In this document: in pieces, positions 19,606 through 28,043 of the stretch | Position numbering within the stretch: the first letter of the stretch is position 1 | Layout: every line of letters begins with the position of its first letter | Origin: Tangfeifania diversioriginum | GTDB taxonomy: Bacteria > Bacteroidota > Bacteroidia > Bacteroidales > Prolixibacteraceae | Length of the DNA stretch: 64,000 bases | Direction: 5' to 3' | NCBI RefSeq assembly: GCF_900141875.1 | Contig: NZ_FQZE01000002.1 | Location: 62,001 to 126,000, forward strand | Position numbers and translations under genes: made by a program | Notes under the pieces: model-generated | The model's input: the letters and a program-made list of their open reading frames with translations, nothing else | Told to the model about the DNA's origin: nothing | The model's database searches: none

Positions 19606-19642
19606 TAAATCCGGCTTTTAAAAATGGCCGGATTTATTTTTT
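19606..19642 (+). terminator. Terminator after the E2-E1 unit
   Basis: A perfect 10-bp stem TAAATCCGGC / GCCGGATTTA (19606-19615 and 19627-19636) followed by TTTTTT. Confidence 0.88.
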
Positions 19643-19689
19643 GGTAAATTTTGGGATGAAATATCTTACGTTAAAAAAATATCTTATGT

Positions 19690-19829
19690 AGATTTCGATT
19701 TGTTTGATTCATCATTTTTTTGAGCCAGAAGCAGATTATTTCGGCCAGTTATTCAGGTCCTTCTTCAATAACAAGATGTCCGGCTTCGGGAATAATACCG
19801 ATCGGTGGTTTACCCCACGTTCGATTTAC
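19690..19829 (-). pseudogene. Remnant: C-terminal end of an alpha/beta hydrolase
   Basis: Reading on past the YciI stop codon (TGA at 19830-19832) in the same frame gives WGKPPIGIIPEAGHLVIEE, then GPE, an in-frame TAA (19749-19751), then LAEIICFWLKK. This is the usual C-terminus of an alpha/beta-fold hydrolase: the catalytic histidine in EAGHLV and the last helix, with one nonsense change. Everything upstream (nucleophile elbow, acid) is missing. The remnant therefore looks like the tail of a lost gene directly abutting yciI. Its exact ends are uncertain. Confidence 0.65.
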
Positions 19830-20150
19830 TCACTTCTCAATATTGCCTTTTGTTTGTGAATCTTCCAGCAACCAATTATTTTCTTCGTTTGCTTCTATTA
19901 ATTCGTTCAATTCGTATGTTTGATAATATTTTTCAGAAACAAAAGGGTCTTTTTTAACAATAGATTCTGCAGCCGTTCGAGATGCCGCTTCTATAATCTG
20001 AATTGCCCCGTCATTGTCCTTAAATGGACCAGCTAAAAAAATATTTCCATTTATTGAATGTTTCTTTAGGTGGTCAACATGTCCCTGCAAGAGCTCATTT
20101 GTTAATGTCCCTTTTCGTTTATTCTTAAGAATTAAAATGTATTTTGCCAT
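19830..20150 (-). CDS. YciI-family protein
   Basis: A 106-residue protein. The N-terminus MAKYILILKNKRKGTL, the HVDHLKKHSINGNIFLAGPF segment and the acidic KDPFVSEKYYQTYEL end match the YCII fold (ferredoxin-like, dimeric, with a His-Asp pair). The biochemical function of the family is poorly known. The last ~20 residues extend past the normal fold end and read straight into a hydrolase remnant, so the C-terminus may be a junction product. It lies in a minus-strand set with DUF1801/YdeI, DoxX and an SRPBCC remnant, a grouping often seen with ArsR-type regulators. Confidence 0.85.
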   Translation of the reverse strand: MAKYILILKNKRKGTLTNELLQGHVDHLKKHSINGNIFLAGPFKDNDGAIQIIEAASRTAAESIVKKDPFVSEKYYQTYELNELIEANEENNWLLEDSQTKGNIEK

Positions 20151-20208
20151 AATATTATTTATGGCCGAACAAAAAATTTTACAAAATTGTTCATCACGTT
20201 TTGTTTAT

Positions 20209-20787
20209 TTAATCATTTAAGCCCTTTCCTTCGAATATTTTCGAAATGTGCTTTTCAATTCTTGATTCACGGGTTTTTGACTGTTTGGCCTGTGAAAAAT
20301 ACAGAAGATACCCTCGTTTCCGCCCGGGAGTTAGAGCTTCAAATGCCGGTTTTAAGCCGGGGGTGTCATCTAATTTCTTTTTAAATTCATCCGGCATCTT
20401 AAATTCTTTGGGTTTTTTCATTTTTACTTCCAATCCTGCCTTTTCTACTTCAATGGCTTCAAAAATATAGGATTTGATTACGGCTTCTTTTCCCTTTATT
20501 TCTTTTAGATTGGTAAATCGAATTTGACGCGCTGATTGTACATTTTCAGTTTGCTGAATCAGTATGTTGTTCGTATCTTTTAGTAATGCACCCTTGTGGA
20601 AAAGGAGCGCACAATAATCCTTAAATCCGTGAATTAAAACCACATTGCTGTTCTGAAACGTGTAGCAGGGAACGCCCCATTTTAACTCTTCTGTCAATCC
20701 ACATTCAAGAACAACACTTCTCAGTTTTTTGTATTCGTTTTTCCATTGTGTGTCCTTATCAAAGAACCAATCGACTTTTGGATTCAT
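20209..20787 (-). CDS. DUF1801/YdeI-family protein
   Basis: A 192-residue protein. The N-terminal DUF1801-like part (about residues 10-110) has LTEELKWGVPCYTF and VLIHGFKDYCALLFHKGALL. The C-terminal YdeI/OmpD-associated segment (about 120-190) has FEALTPGRKRGYLLYFSQAK. The family is small, cytoplasmic and of unclear function, sometimes linked to antimicrobial-peptide stress. It is 15 bp from the DoxX gene and in the same decayed operon. Confidence 0.87.
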   Translation of the reverse strand: MNPKVDWFFDKDTQWKNEYKKLRSVVLECGLTEELKWGVPCYTFQNSNVVLIHGFKDYCALLFHKGALLKDTNNILIQQTENVQSARQIRFTNLKEIKGKEAVIKSYIFEAIEVEKAGLEVKMKKPKEFKMPDEFKKKLDDTPGLKPAFEALTPGRKRGYLLYFSQAKQSKTRESRIEKHISKIFEGKGLND

Positions 20788-20801
20788 ATCTAATTTCCTT
20801 T

Positions 20802-21185
20802 CTATTGACTTTTCAAATTGATTTTCCTATTTGCAGGTCTGAAAGTCCAGGATATAACCGTCATGGTTAGAAGTACCAGCGAAGGAATTGTTTCAATAAA
20901 TGACTGGTTCGCTGCAAGATGAGAGGCTGCTGCACCCGACATCACAAAAAAGAAACCTGCGTAAGCCCATTCCTTCACCAAAGGAAATTTGGGAACCAAA
21001 ATGACGGCCACGCCCAATATTTTCCAGAATCCAAGAATGGACATTAAATACAACGGATAACCCAATTGAGTAAATATTTCAACATAGCCACCTATTTGCA
21101 GCAATTGTTGCACACCACCTGCCACCATTCCAAAAGAAAGAAAACTGGTGGCAATCCAATAAATAATTTTATTTCTTTTTCTCAT
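20802..21185 (-). CDS. DoxX-family membrane protein
   Basis: A 127-residue protein with four predicted transmembrane helices. It matches DoxX-like proteins (SFGMVAGGVQQLLQIGGY, LGFWKILGVAVILVPKFPLVKEWAYAG, SHLAANQS). The family sits in the inner membrane and has been tied to redox or sulfur stress in some species; the role here is unknown. It lies 52 bp downstream of the SRPBCC remnant and shares the promoter/operator at 21523-21566 by inference. Confidence 0.88.
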   Translation of the reverse strand: MRKRNKIIYWIATSFLSFGMVAGGVQQLLQIGGYVEIFTQLGYPLYLMSILGFWKILGVAVILVPKFPLVKEWAYAGFFFVMSGAAASHLAANQSFIETIPSLVLLTMTVISWTFRPANRKINLKSQ

Positions 21186-21237
21186 TCTTTTTTAATTTTA
21201 TGGTTTTACAAGTGATTGTCAATTACAGTGCAACAAA

Positions 21238-21495
21238 TTATTTTAGCTTACTGACTATTTTTCGTAAACGGTTGTGACCCATGTTTATACCTCGTACAAA
21301 AGGCAACTTCATCAGTTGATCTCTGATTTCAACTGATCTGAATATGATATGCATATTGAGCTTGCTGGTATCATTAGTAAGCTCTTCAAATTCCAGAAAT
21401 TTCAATTGGGCACCCATATCTCCGTTTTCCATTTCAAATGTTCGTGTAATTTTTTGGTTCGAAATAATCTCATGGATTGTTCCATAACCTTCTAT
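21238..21495 (-). pseudogene. SRPBCC (AHSA1-like) gene, C-terminal remnant
   Basis: The minus-strand frame is open from 21495 to the stop at 21238 and reads EGYGTIHEIISNQKITRTFE, then MENGDMGAQLKFLEFEEL, then FRSVEIRDQLMKLPFVRGIN and MGHNRLRKIVSKLK. This is the last ~85 residues of an SRPBCC/activator-of-Hsp90 domain, normally 140-160 residues long. A TAA (21496-21498) closes the frame upstream, and there is no room before the operator for the missing half. A 64-residue product from an internal ATG (21432) is possible but would lack most of the fold, so a deletion remnant is preferred. Confidence 0.72.
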
Positions 21496-21522
21496 TTATC
21501 AGATTCGTAATTTTTTATTATA

Positions 21523-21566
21523 TAGCTATTTGACTACAAATATAAACGTAGCTATTTAACTACAAA
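21523..21566 (-). promoter_or_regulatory. Tandem ArsR-like operators overlapping a promoter
   Basis: Two near-identical 18-bp copies, TAGCTATTTGACTACAAA (21523-21540) and TAGCTATTTAACTACAAA (21549-21566), spaced 26 bp start to start; each is an imperfect palindrome (TAG-n-TA-n2-TA-n-CTA). On the minus strand they include TTTG (21566-21563) and TATATTTG (21544-21537) with an 18-nt gap, close to the Bacteroidota -33/-7 promoter. This is a likely autoregulated promoter of the YciI/DoxX/SRPBCC operon. No regulator gene lies next to it. Confidence 0.6.
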
Positions 21567-21570
21567 AGAC

Positions 21571-22002
21571 TTTTTTGTATTTTTTAAATAGTGTTCTGGA
21601 TAGTAGAATGAAAAGGCCTCATCCGTACAACTGTCTTCCGCACTGAGCGCACCATTTATCTCTATTCTGTATATCCTAAATGTTAAGAGCACAATTAATT
21701 CTTTTGAGATTCTATACTCTAAACAGCATGTTTTTTGGTTGAGGGCTTCTTCTGTTATACATAATCAATCCTGATTTATTCCTGTCTCGCAGTATTGTTA
21801 TTAAAGGCTTGTCAGTAAAAATTACCTCACTGATCAGTTTTTTAACCCCGATTTTACGGTTTTACGGTGATTTGATTTAAGCAAAACGTGCTTCAAGATT
21901 AATACTTTCTAAGTCCGGTTTTCATCATTGTGAATTCTTGTATAACTCTCATGCAGTGTAATTTAGCCGTAGGTTTTTAAAACGGGAAAAAGCATTTTTA
22001 CA
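21571..22002. other. Gene-free stretch between the decayed operon and the metalloprotease gene
   Basis: About 430 bp with no credible ORF, no recognised hairpin and no clear match to a known family. Given the operon decay next to it, it may be eroded coding DNA (for example a lost ArsR gene), but no reading frame supports that. Confidence 0.3.
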
Positions 22003-24432
22003 ATGAAGCGTTTACTCTGGATATTAATTTTTATTTCAGGATTTTTTTCTGCCTATGCTCAAAAAAGCAAGGACAGTGGAATCGTGTCTGAAAGCCCGAT
22101 TAATATTCCAACTGATGAGGTAAATGATATTTTTGTTAAACCAAGAGTGTTTTCGCCTCAGTTGAAATCGGGTCAAACAAACAACCTGAATTTTGAGGTT
22201 ACTTATGTCGGTTTCCCGGAAGAGGCGAAACAAGCTTTTGAATATGCACTCTCTATTTGGGGAAATTTTTTCACTTCCACAGTACCTGTAAAAGTATTGG
22301 CAAACTGGGAATCGTTAGACGGAAACGTTTTGGCGTTGGCCCGTCCTTCTACTTTTCATATAAATTTTGAAGGTGCCTTGTTGCCCGATGTTTACTATCC
22401 GGTTGCATTAGCCGAAAAGCTGTCTGGCGAAAATAAAAACGGAGGCGAAGCTGATATCATTTGCAGTTTCAATAAAAATTATGCCTGGTATTTTGGTACC
22501 GACGGCAACACTCCTTCCACAAAATACGATTTTGTTTCATCAGTTTTACACGAAATTGCGCATGGTCTGGGATTTTCAGGTTTCTTTAAAACCAACAACG
22601 GGAAAGGATATTTCAACAACAGCAACAATTTGCCCAGTGTGTATGATTATTTTGTGTTTAATGCATTGGAGCAACAACTTTCTGACAATTCGGTATTTAA
22701 CAGACCATCCAATGATCTTTATAAAGAGCTTACATCCGATAATTTAAAATTTCATTCGACAGCAATTACTGACGACCCGATTTACGCGCCCACAACCTGG
22801 AACAACGGCGCAAGTATTTACCACCTGGAGCTGGGCAGCGGCATGATGGATGCGTACGCAAACCGTGGCGAAGCGATTCATGATCCGGAAGAGGCAACCC
22901 TTGAAATTTTATCGGAAATTGGTTGGAAGTCAATACTATTCGATTTTGACAAGTTGAAAGATATTGAACAGCCAACAGCTGAAATTCCTGTTGAAATTGG
23001 CGTTTTTGCCGATTTCGATATTTCGGGCACAACAATGGAAGTTGTTTATTCAACAGATTATTTTGCAACTTCTGATTCTGCTGATTTGAATTCTATCTCA
23101 TCGCCAAATAAATTTACGGGGGCCATGCAAACTGGTTCTTTCCGGGGTAACCTTCAGTATTATTTTAAAATGGTTACTGATGAAGGCAAAACTTACAATT
23201 ATCCTTCCAGGGCACCTGAGAAAAAATTCGCGCTACGCATCGGTCCCGACTTTTTTGCCCCTTCAGTTGTACACAACCCTGTGAAAATTATTTCCAAAAA
23301 CCATCCGGTGGTTGAACTGTCAGCTTTGGCTGACGATAACCTGGGCATTAAATCAGTGAAAATCGAGTACAAAGTGAATGGCGAGTTACAGGAACCGGTT
23401 ACCCTCGAAAATAATGAGGGCGATATATATAAATGTTTACTCGATTTAAAAGCGCAACCGCTGAATGGTGATGTTGTTGAGTACCGGATTATTGCAGAAG
23501 ATAAATCAGCAAGAGGAAATAAAAAGATAGTTCCGTCTTCTGGTTTTTACACCGCCGCTTTGTTTCGGCCCAACCAGCCGGTTCGTTCTTATTCAACTGA
23601 TTTTGAAGATGCTTTGGAAGATTTCTCCACTGCCGATTTTTCAATATCTAAGTCCACTGGGTTTTACAGCAATATTCTTCATACCCGGAATCCTTATCCG
23701 GTTTCGGAAGTTGAAGGAGAAAAATACAACCTGGTTGCCAATCTGAAATACCCGGTTATTTTGGAAGAAAACGGAGAAATGACATTTGACGAGGTGGTTT
23801 TGGTAGAACCCGGAGAAACTAACACTGCCTACACCGATGAAATGTTTTGGGACTATGTAATTATTGAAGGAAGCAAAGATAACGGCTCCACTTGGGTGCC
23901 GCTTAAAAATGGCTACGATTCGGGTGATGAAACGAGTTGGCAAGAAGCGTTTGAAAGCAGCCTGACCAATAATACATCGGCTGCAAACGCCAACGAAGAT
24001 ATGTTTTTGAAACATACTATTAACCTGACCCTGAACACTGCTTTTTCAGCCGGCGATACTGTTTTATTCCGCTTCCGCCTGGCATCCGATAATTCAGGTA
24101 GCGGATGGGGATGGGCTATCGATAATCTTGAAATACAGAAAGGTTTTACAACGGGCAGTGATGATTTGGTTGCCGAAACGGAAATCAATGTTTATCCAAA
24201 TCCGTTTTCCGGTAGTTTTTATGTTGACTGTTCGGGAGTTGAAAACCTGAATGAAGTTGACATTTTAGTTACCGATATGTTCGGAAAAACGGTGTATGCA
24301 GAAAAAAGTGTCGAAGCTTTTTATGCTGATAAGAAGCAGGTTGACTTTTCAGACAAAGCACCGGGAATTTACCTGGTTAATATTAGCGATGGAAATAGAA
24401 TAATATCAACAAATAAAATTATTAAAAATTAG
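22003..24432 (+). CDS. Secreted zinc metalloprotease-like protein with T9SS sorting domain
   Basis: An 809-residue protein. Signal peptide about residues 1-19 (ending AYAQ); an N-terminal region of Bacteroidota metalloprotease type with the zinc site HEIAHGLGF at residues 183-191 and a YANRGEAIHDPEEATLEILSEIGW segment, split here as two blocks around residues 285-310. Middle: beta-sandwich-like domains (about 320-520), then a large C-terminal ectodomain with SGWGWAIDNLEIQKG. The last ~75 residues are a type A T9SS sorting domain (INVYPNPFSGSFYVD). It is probably released to the cell surface or medium. The natural substrate is unknown. Confidence 0.88.
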   Translation: MKRLLWILIFISGFFSAYAQKSKDSGIVSESPINIPTDEVNDIFVKPRVFSPQLKSGQTNNLNFEVTYVGFPEEAKQAFEYALSIWGNFFTSTVPVKVLANWESLDGNVLALARPSTFHINFEGALLPDVYYPVALAEKLSGENKNGGEADIICSFNKNYAWYFGTDGNTPSTKYDFVSSVLHEIAHGLGFSGFFKTNNGKGYFNNSNNLPSVYDYFVFNALEQQLSDNSVFNRPSNDLYKELTSDNLKFHSTAITDDPIYAPTTWNNGASIYHLELGSGMMDAYANRGEAIHDPEEATLEILSEIGWKSILFDFDKLKDIEQPTAEIPVEIGVFADFDISGTTMEVVYSTDYFATSDSADLNSISSPNKFTGAMQTGSFRGNLQYYFKMVTDEGKTYNYPSRAPEKKFALRIGPDFFAPSVVHNPVKIISKNHPVVELSALADDNLGIKSVKIEYKVNGELQEPVTLENNEGDIYKCLLDLKAQPLNGDVVEYRIIAEDKSARGNKKIVPSSGFYTAALFRPNQPVRSYSTDFEDALEDFSTADFSISKSTGFYSNILHTRNPYPVSEVEGEKYNLVANLKYPVILEENGEMTFDEVVLVEPGETNTAYTDEMFWDYVIIEGSKDNGSTWVPLKNGYDSGDETSWQEAFESSLTNNTSAANANEDMFLKHTINLTLNTAFSAGDTVLFRFRLASDNSGSGWGWAIDNLEIQKGFTTGSDDLVAETEINVYPNPFSGSFYVDCSGVENLNEVDILVTDMFGKTVYAEKSVEAFYADKKQVDFSDKAPGIYLVNISDGNRIISTNKIIKN

Positions 24433-24436
24433 AATT

Positions 24437-24535
24437 ATGGAAACACTATTAGCAATTGCACTTGTTGCCGCATTTGGCGGCTTTATGGTTTCTCTGGCAG
24501 TGATGGTAAAACTGGTATTTGGGAAAAGGAATTAG
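24437..24535 (+). CDS. Small membrane protein, 32 residues
   Basis: A short frame 4 bp after the metalloprotease stop codon: ATG at 24437, TAG at 24533-24535. The product METLLAIALVAAFGGFMVSL (first 20 residues) continues AVMVKLVFGKRN. It is one transmembrane helix with a basic end, like many single-helix bacterial microproteins. No strong ribosome-binding site is visible. It may be translated by coupling with the upstream gene. A terminator follows at 24569-24610. Function unknown. Confidence 0.5.
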   Translation: METLLAIALVAAFGGFMVSLAVMVKLVFGKRN

Positions 24536-24568
24536 TTTACAGTTAGTTTTTAGTTTTACAACAATGGT

Positions 24569-24610
24569 ACCCGGCATTTGCTTTTCACTAAGCTGATGCC
24601 GGGTTTTTTG
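24569..24610 (+). terminator. Terminator after the metalloprotease/small-protein unit
   Basis: A 9-bp stem ACCCGGCAT / ATGCCGGGT with an 18-nt loop, followed by TTTTTT. Confidence 0.82.
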
Positions 24611-24720
24611 TTTTTAAAACAGCTCCGCATTTTTACTTCATCCCAATCCTCACTATCTTACTGGCTTTTATTAAACTTTTTGCCCGAAGGCTGGTCAAAA
24701 AAAGAATTGAGAATAAATGT

Positions 24721-25149
24721 ATGAAGATTAATGCTGTTTTTTCAAAAATAGTGTACTGGTTAAAAACTTCCGAAATGTTTGCCAGGCCCTCAAAGCAATT
24801 GCCGGGGCAGTGGAATTTATTCGAGTATTACACTGAGCCGGGGAAAGAACTTATTCATAAACAGGAAGAACAGTTAAAAGAAGAACAGCTTTTTTTGAGG
24901 CTTGAATTTTCAGAAAATGCGGATTTCAGTTATGAAACCAATTTGCCGATAAATTTTATTGCAGAGGAGGGAAATTTAACCTGGAGTATTGCAAAAAATT
25001 TTATCACCCTCATTCATCGGGATGATTTCAGAAAAAACCAGGAATTTCAGTTTGCCATCGAAAATGGAGTGCTGAAAATTTTGAAAAAAGACACCTTCGG
25101 AAAAATAATATTGTTTGGATTCTTCAGGAAAAAAGTTGCTGTAAAATAG
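24721..25149 (+). CDS. Hypothetical protein, 142 residues
   Basis: Starts at ATG 24721. It has no signal peptide and no recognised domain. A basic, aromatic N-terminus (KIVYWLKTSEMFARPSKQLP) leads to an acidic stretch (KQEEQLKEEQLF), then a beta-rich C-terminal half alternating hydrophobic and polar residues (NFIAEEGNLTWSIAKNFITL), loosely like a small lipocalin-type barrel. That resemblance is only an impression. It sits alone between a terminator and the convergent gene at 25353. Confidence 0.6.
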   Translation: MKINAVFSKIVYWLKTSEMFARPSKQLPGQWNLFEYYTEPGKELIHKQEEQLKEEQLFLRLEFSENADFSYETNLPINFIAEEGNLTWSIAKNFITLIHRDDFRKNQEFQFAIENGVLKILKKDTFGKIILFGFFRKKVAVK

Positions 25150-25352
25150 AGTTCCCCCTGAAGTGTGTAAACCGGTTGTTGCTCAATTTTGTGGGGCGGT
25201 AATTTTTAAATTATTGATGTATTCCTGTTCATTCTGCCCAGTACATCCTGTCATAATATAAATCACAATGTAAACTGCTTAAAATAACGGATGCTTCATT
25301 TTTTAGGGATGACAATATAAAAATATCCTGACAGGGATTTATGTTGAGATAC

Positions 25353-26615
25353 TTACCATCTTCCGTTTCCAAACCTCGGATTTACAATGTTGTTGTAAAT
25401 GGAGCCGAAAGTGTAGGACAATTCAATACCGCCATCAACACTGTAAGCCGTAGCCATTTCTTGTAGCTGCAACAGAATGTCGGCTTCCGAAAGTTCGCCC
25501 CGAACCAGCGAGAGCTGATCGTGAATCCGTGCTATTCCTCCAAAAACACTTAGTTCCAATCCTTTCATGAGCCTCACTTCAATATCTCCCCAAAGTTCCA
25601 GCCGGTTTTTCGAAAAATCATGAAGGTAGTTGGAACCTTCGAGCGAGATATTTATTGAGCCCCATTTTTCCTGAACCCGGTAAGCTACCTGTAACTGATG
25701 CTGGGCGAGGTTTTCTTTCATTTTTGCGTAAATTGTGGTATCGTTATATTGGTTTAACGAAGCTCCGATTCCGTATAAAAACCGCAATTGCCGGTGTGTC
25801 GATTCCGAATAGGGGAAAAGGTTGTATTCCAGCGACGGGAAAATATCACTTCTGAATTTAATATTGCTAAAAGAGGAAGTGAGGAAATCGAGCCTCATTC
25901 CTGCCGACCAGTGCTGGCCTAAACTGTATGCTACCAGGTTTTCCAATTCGACTTCTGTTTTGTCTTTAACAAAGGTCTCATTATCATACGTATATTTTGT
26001 CTTGCTTAACCGGTGATCAAATTCAACTTCAATTTTCCACTCTTCGGTAATTTTGTTGGCGTTGAATGAATTCCTAAACGAAAATTCTTTATAGGATTCT
26101 TCGGATTCAAAACGCGGACTCGTTTCAATTTCAAAAATCCAGTAGTTCCATTTATCAACCATGGTTTCAATTTCGGCATCACCATCATATTCAATGTTAA
26201 TTTCTTTATGCGAGGGTGTTTTTGCCACGTAACGCATCAAACCCATTTTTATCATGCTGGTGCGGCCGGTCCTTATTTCATCGTCGGTATCGTTTGGCCC
26301 CGATGTGTAAACGAGCGTATCTTTCATCGCCTCAAATTTTCCCTGGCCGTTAAAAAAATAAGAATATTCGCGGCCGCCACTCCCTGTGTTCTGTCTTGTT
26401 TCGCGAATGTAAAGCTGTGCATCTCTTACGTCCCGAACATAATTTACATAAGGAATTTCCCTCCGGATGTGGTCCATGTCGCATCGTTCACAATCAATAA
26501 AAACCTGGACGGCATTTTCCCGGATATTTTGTGTGGTGTCTTGGGCAATTGAATTGTTAAGCGTAAAAATTAAAACGGAGATTAGAATAAAAACTATTCT
26601 GTTTTTCTTAATCAT
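25353..26615 (-). CDS. Conserved exported hypothetical protein, probable outer-membrane beta-barrel
   Basis: A 420-residue protein with a signal peptide (residues 1 to about 24, ending SIAQ). The N-terminal domain (about 30-160) has VQVFIDCERCDMDHIRREIP, with a Cys pair in CERC, and VNYVRDVRDAQLYI; this pattern occurs in Bacteroidota hypothetical proteins. The C-terminal ~250 residues are alternating-strand, aromatic-rich segments, as in an outer-membrane barrel (YRVQEKWGSINISLEGSNYL), ending in GRW. It lies 76 bp beyond the hydF stop codon, on the same strand. Function is unknown; a link to hydrogenase maturation is not implied. Confidence 0.78.
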   Translation of the reverse strand: MIKKNRIVFILISVLIFTLNNSIAQDTTQNIRENAVQVFIDCERCDMDHIRREIPYVNYVRDVRDAQLYIRETRQNTGSGGREYSYFFNGQGKFEAMKDTLVYTSGPNDTDDEIRTGRTSMIKMGLMRYVAKTPSHKEINIEYDGDAEIETMVDKWNYWIFEIETSPRFESEESYKEFSFRNSFNANKITEEWKIEVEFDHRLSKTKYTYDNETFVKDKTEVELENLVAYSLGQHWSAGMRLDFLTSSFSNIKFRSDIFPSLEYNLFPYSESTHRQLRFLYGIGASLNQYNDTTIYAKMKENLAQHQLQVAYRVQEKWGSINISLEGSNYLHDFSKNRLELWGDIEVRLMKGLELSVFGGIARIHDQLSLVRGELSEADILLQLQEMATAYSVDGGIELSYTFGSIYNNIVNPRFGNGRW

Positions 26616-26691
26616 TCTATTTGGTTTTTTTAATAAGACCCGCGGCGAACAACTAAGTTTAATTCAAAGGATTATTTATACTAATTCTTAA

Positions 26692-27921
26692 TTAGTTGGT
26701 TTGTTGTGATTTATACACGTCGAGTGCAGCAGGAAATGGCTGCAGCGCGCGTTCAAAAATTCCCAAGGAGAAGGCAATTGTAAGGCCGTAATTGGTAATT
26801 GGCACCCCGGCCTGCCGTGCTTTCATAATGCGGCTGAGCATAGCACGGCGGTTCCACATGCAGGCACCACAGTGAATAATGATTTTATATTCTGAAATAG
26901 TTGGAGGAAAATCGTGTCCCCGCACACTGTCGATTTGCAGCTTACCTCCCACGTATTGGGTAAGCCAGCGGGGAATTTTTACCGTTCCTATATCTTCACC
27001 AATCGGGTGATGTGAGCAGGCTTCGGCAATTAAAATCTTGTCGCCGGCTTTCAGGTTATCGATGGCCATGGCGCCCCGCACCATTTCGGGTAAATCGCCC
27101 TGGAAACGTGCGAAAAGAATGGAAAAAGAAGTCAAAGGTATTTCGGGAGGAGTGTCGGCGGCAACTTTTAAAAATGCCTGCGAGTCGGTAACCACAAGCT
27201 TTGGCGGCTTGTTCATAATTGAAAGTGCCTGGCGTAGTTCACGTTCTTTTACCACCATGCAAAACGAATCGTAATCGAGCAAATCGCGAATGCTCTGGAC
27301 CTGTGGCAAAATTAGCCGTCCTTTGGGAGCTTCCTTGTCGATGGGAACGACTAAAACTGCCGCTTCGCCAGGGCCAACCAGGTCGGCCAAAATGCTTGGA
27401 CGGTTGATAAAGTCTGCCGGAGCTGATTTCAACAGTAATTGCCGGAGGTCTAAAATTCCATCTCCTTCGGTAGCTGAAGTATAAATATATTTGATTTTCA
27501 GGTTGTCCAGTTCGGAAATAATATCAATTTGTTCGGTGTATTTATCTATTTTGTTGAAAACAATGATGAATGGAATTTCTCTCTTTTTGAATTCCTCCAT
27601 CAGCTGTAGTTCATAATTGCCCCAGTCAGAAAAATTGGTAATGATAACCCCCAGATCGGTGCGGTCGAAAACGGCCAGTGTTTTGGTTACTCGTTTGCCG
27701 CCTATATCACCGGCATCGTCAATTCCGGCAGTGTCTATAAACAAAACGGGGCCAAGAGGAAGTAACTCCATTGGTTTCTCCACCGGATCGGTGGTGGTAC
27801 CTGCTACCTCAGAAACTATGGAAACATCCTGATGAGTTAGTGCGTTCAGAATACTCGATTTCCCTGCATTCCGTTTTCCGAAAATTCCAATGTGTAGCCG
27901 AAACGTTTTTGGTGCCCTCAT
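26692..27921 (-). CDS. hydF: [FeFe]-hydrogenase maturation GTPase HydF
   Basis: A 409-residue scaffold protein. The N-terminal GTPase domain has a P-loop GKRNAGKS at residues 15-22 with G3/G4 motifs (DTAGIDD and FNKID); a dimerisation domain follows. The C-terminal domain has the cluster ligands: a Cys-His in EACSHHPIGED and HCGACMWNRRAML. HydF assembles the 2Fe subcluster made by HydE and HydG and passes it to the hydrogenase HydA. It is the last of the minus-strand hydrogenase-maturation genes, separated from the small Cys-repeat protein by a terminator. No hydA is in the window. Confidence 0.97.
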   Translation of the reverse strand: MRAPKTFRLHIGIFGKRNAGKSSILNALTHQDVSIVSEVAGTTTDPVEKPMELLPLGPVLFIDTAGIDDAGDIGGKRVTKTLAVFDRTDLGVIITNFSDWGNYELQLMEEFKKREIPFIIVFNKIDKYTEQIDIISELDNLKIKYIYTSATEGDGILDLRQLLLKSAPADFINRPSILADLVGPGEAAVLVVPIDKEAPKGRLILPQVQSIRDLLDYDSFCMVVKERELRQALSIMNKPPKLVVTDSQAFLKVAADTPPEIPLTSFSILFARFQGDLPEMVRGAMAIDNLKAGDKILIAEACSHHPIGEDIGTVKIPRWLTQYVGGKLQIDSVRGHDFPPTISEYKIIIHCGACMWNRRAMLSRIMKARQAGVPITNYGLTIAFSLGIFERALQPFPAALDVYKSQQTN

Positions 27922-27980
27922 TTACCTGTTTTTGAAACAGGCAAAGTACAAATTCCAAAGCATATTGCCAACAGTAACAA

Positions 27981-28014
27981 AAAAAAGCCGCTCGCTTTTG
28001 CGAACGGCTTTTAA
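27981..28014. terminator. Terminator between the Cys-repeat protein gene and hydF
   Basis: Stem AAAAGCCGCTCGC / GCGAACGGCTTTT with loop TTTT and one internal mismatch. It is T/A flanked on both sides. On the minus strand it follows the small Cys-repeat protein and precedes hydF, so hydF probably has its own promoter. Confidence 0.8.
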
Positions 28015-28043
28015 TTCCGTTTAAATATATTGATTTCTCTCAA

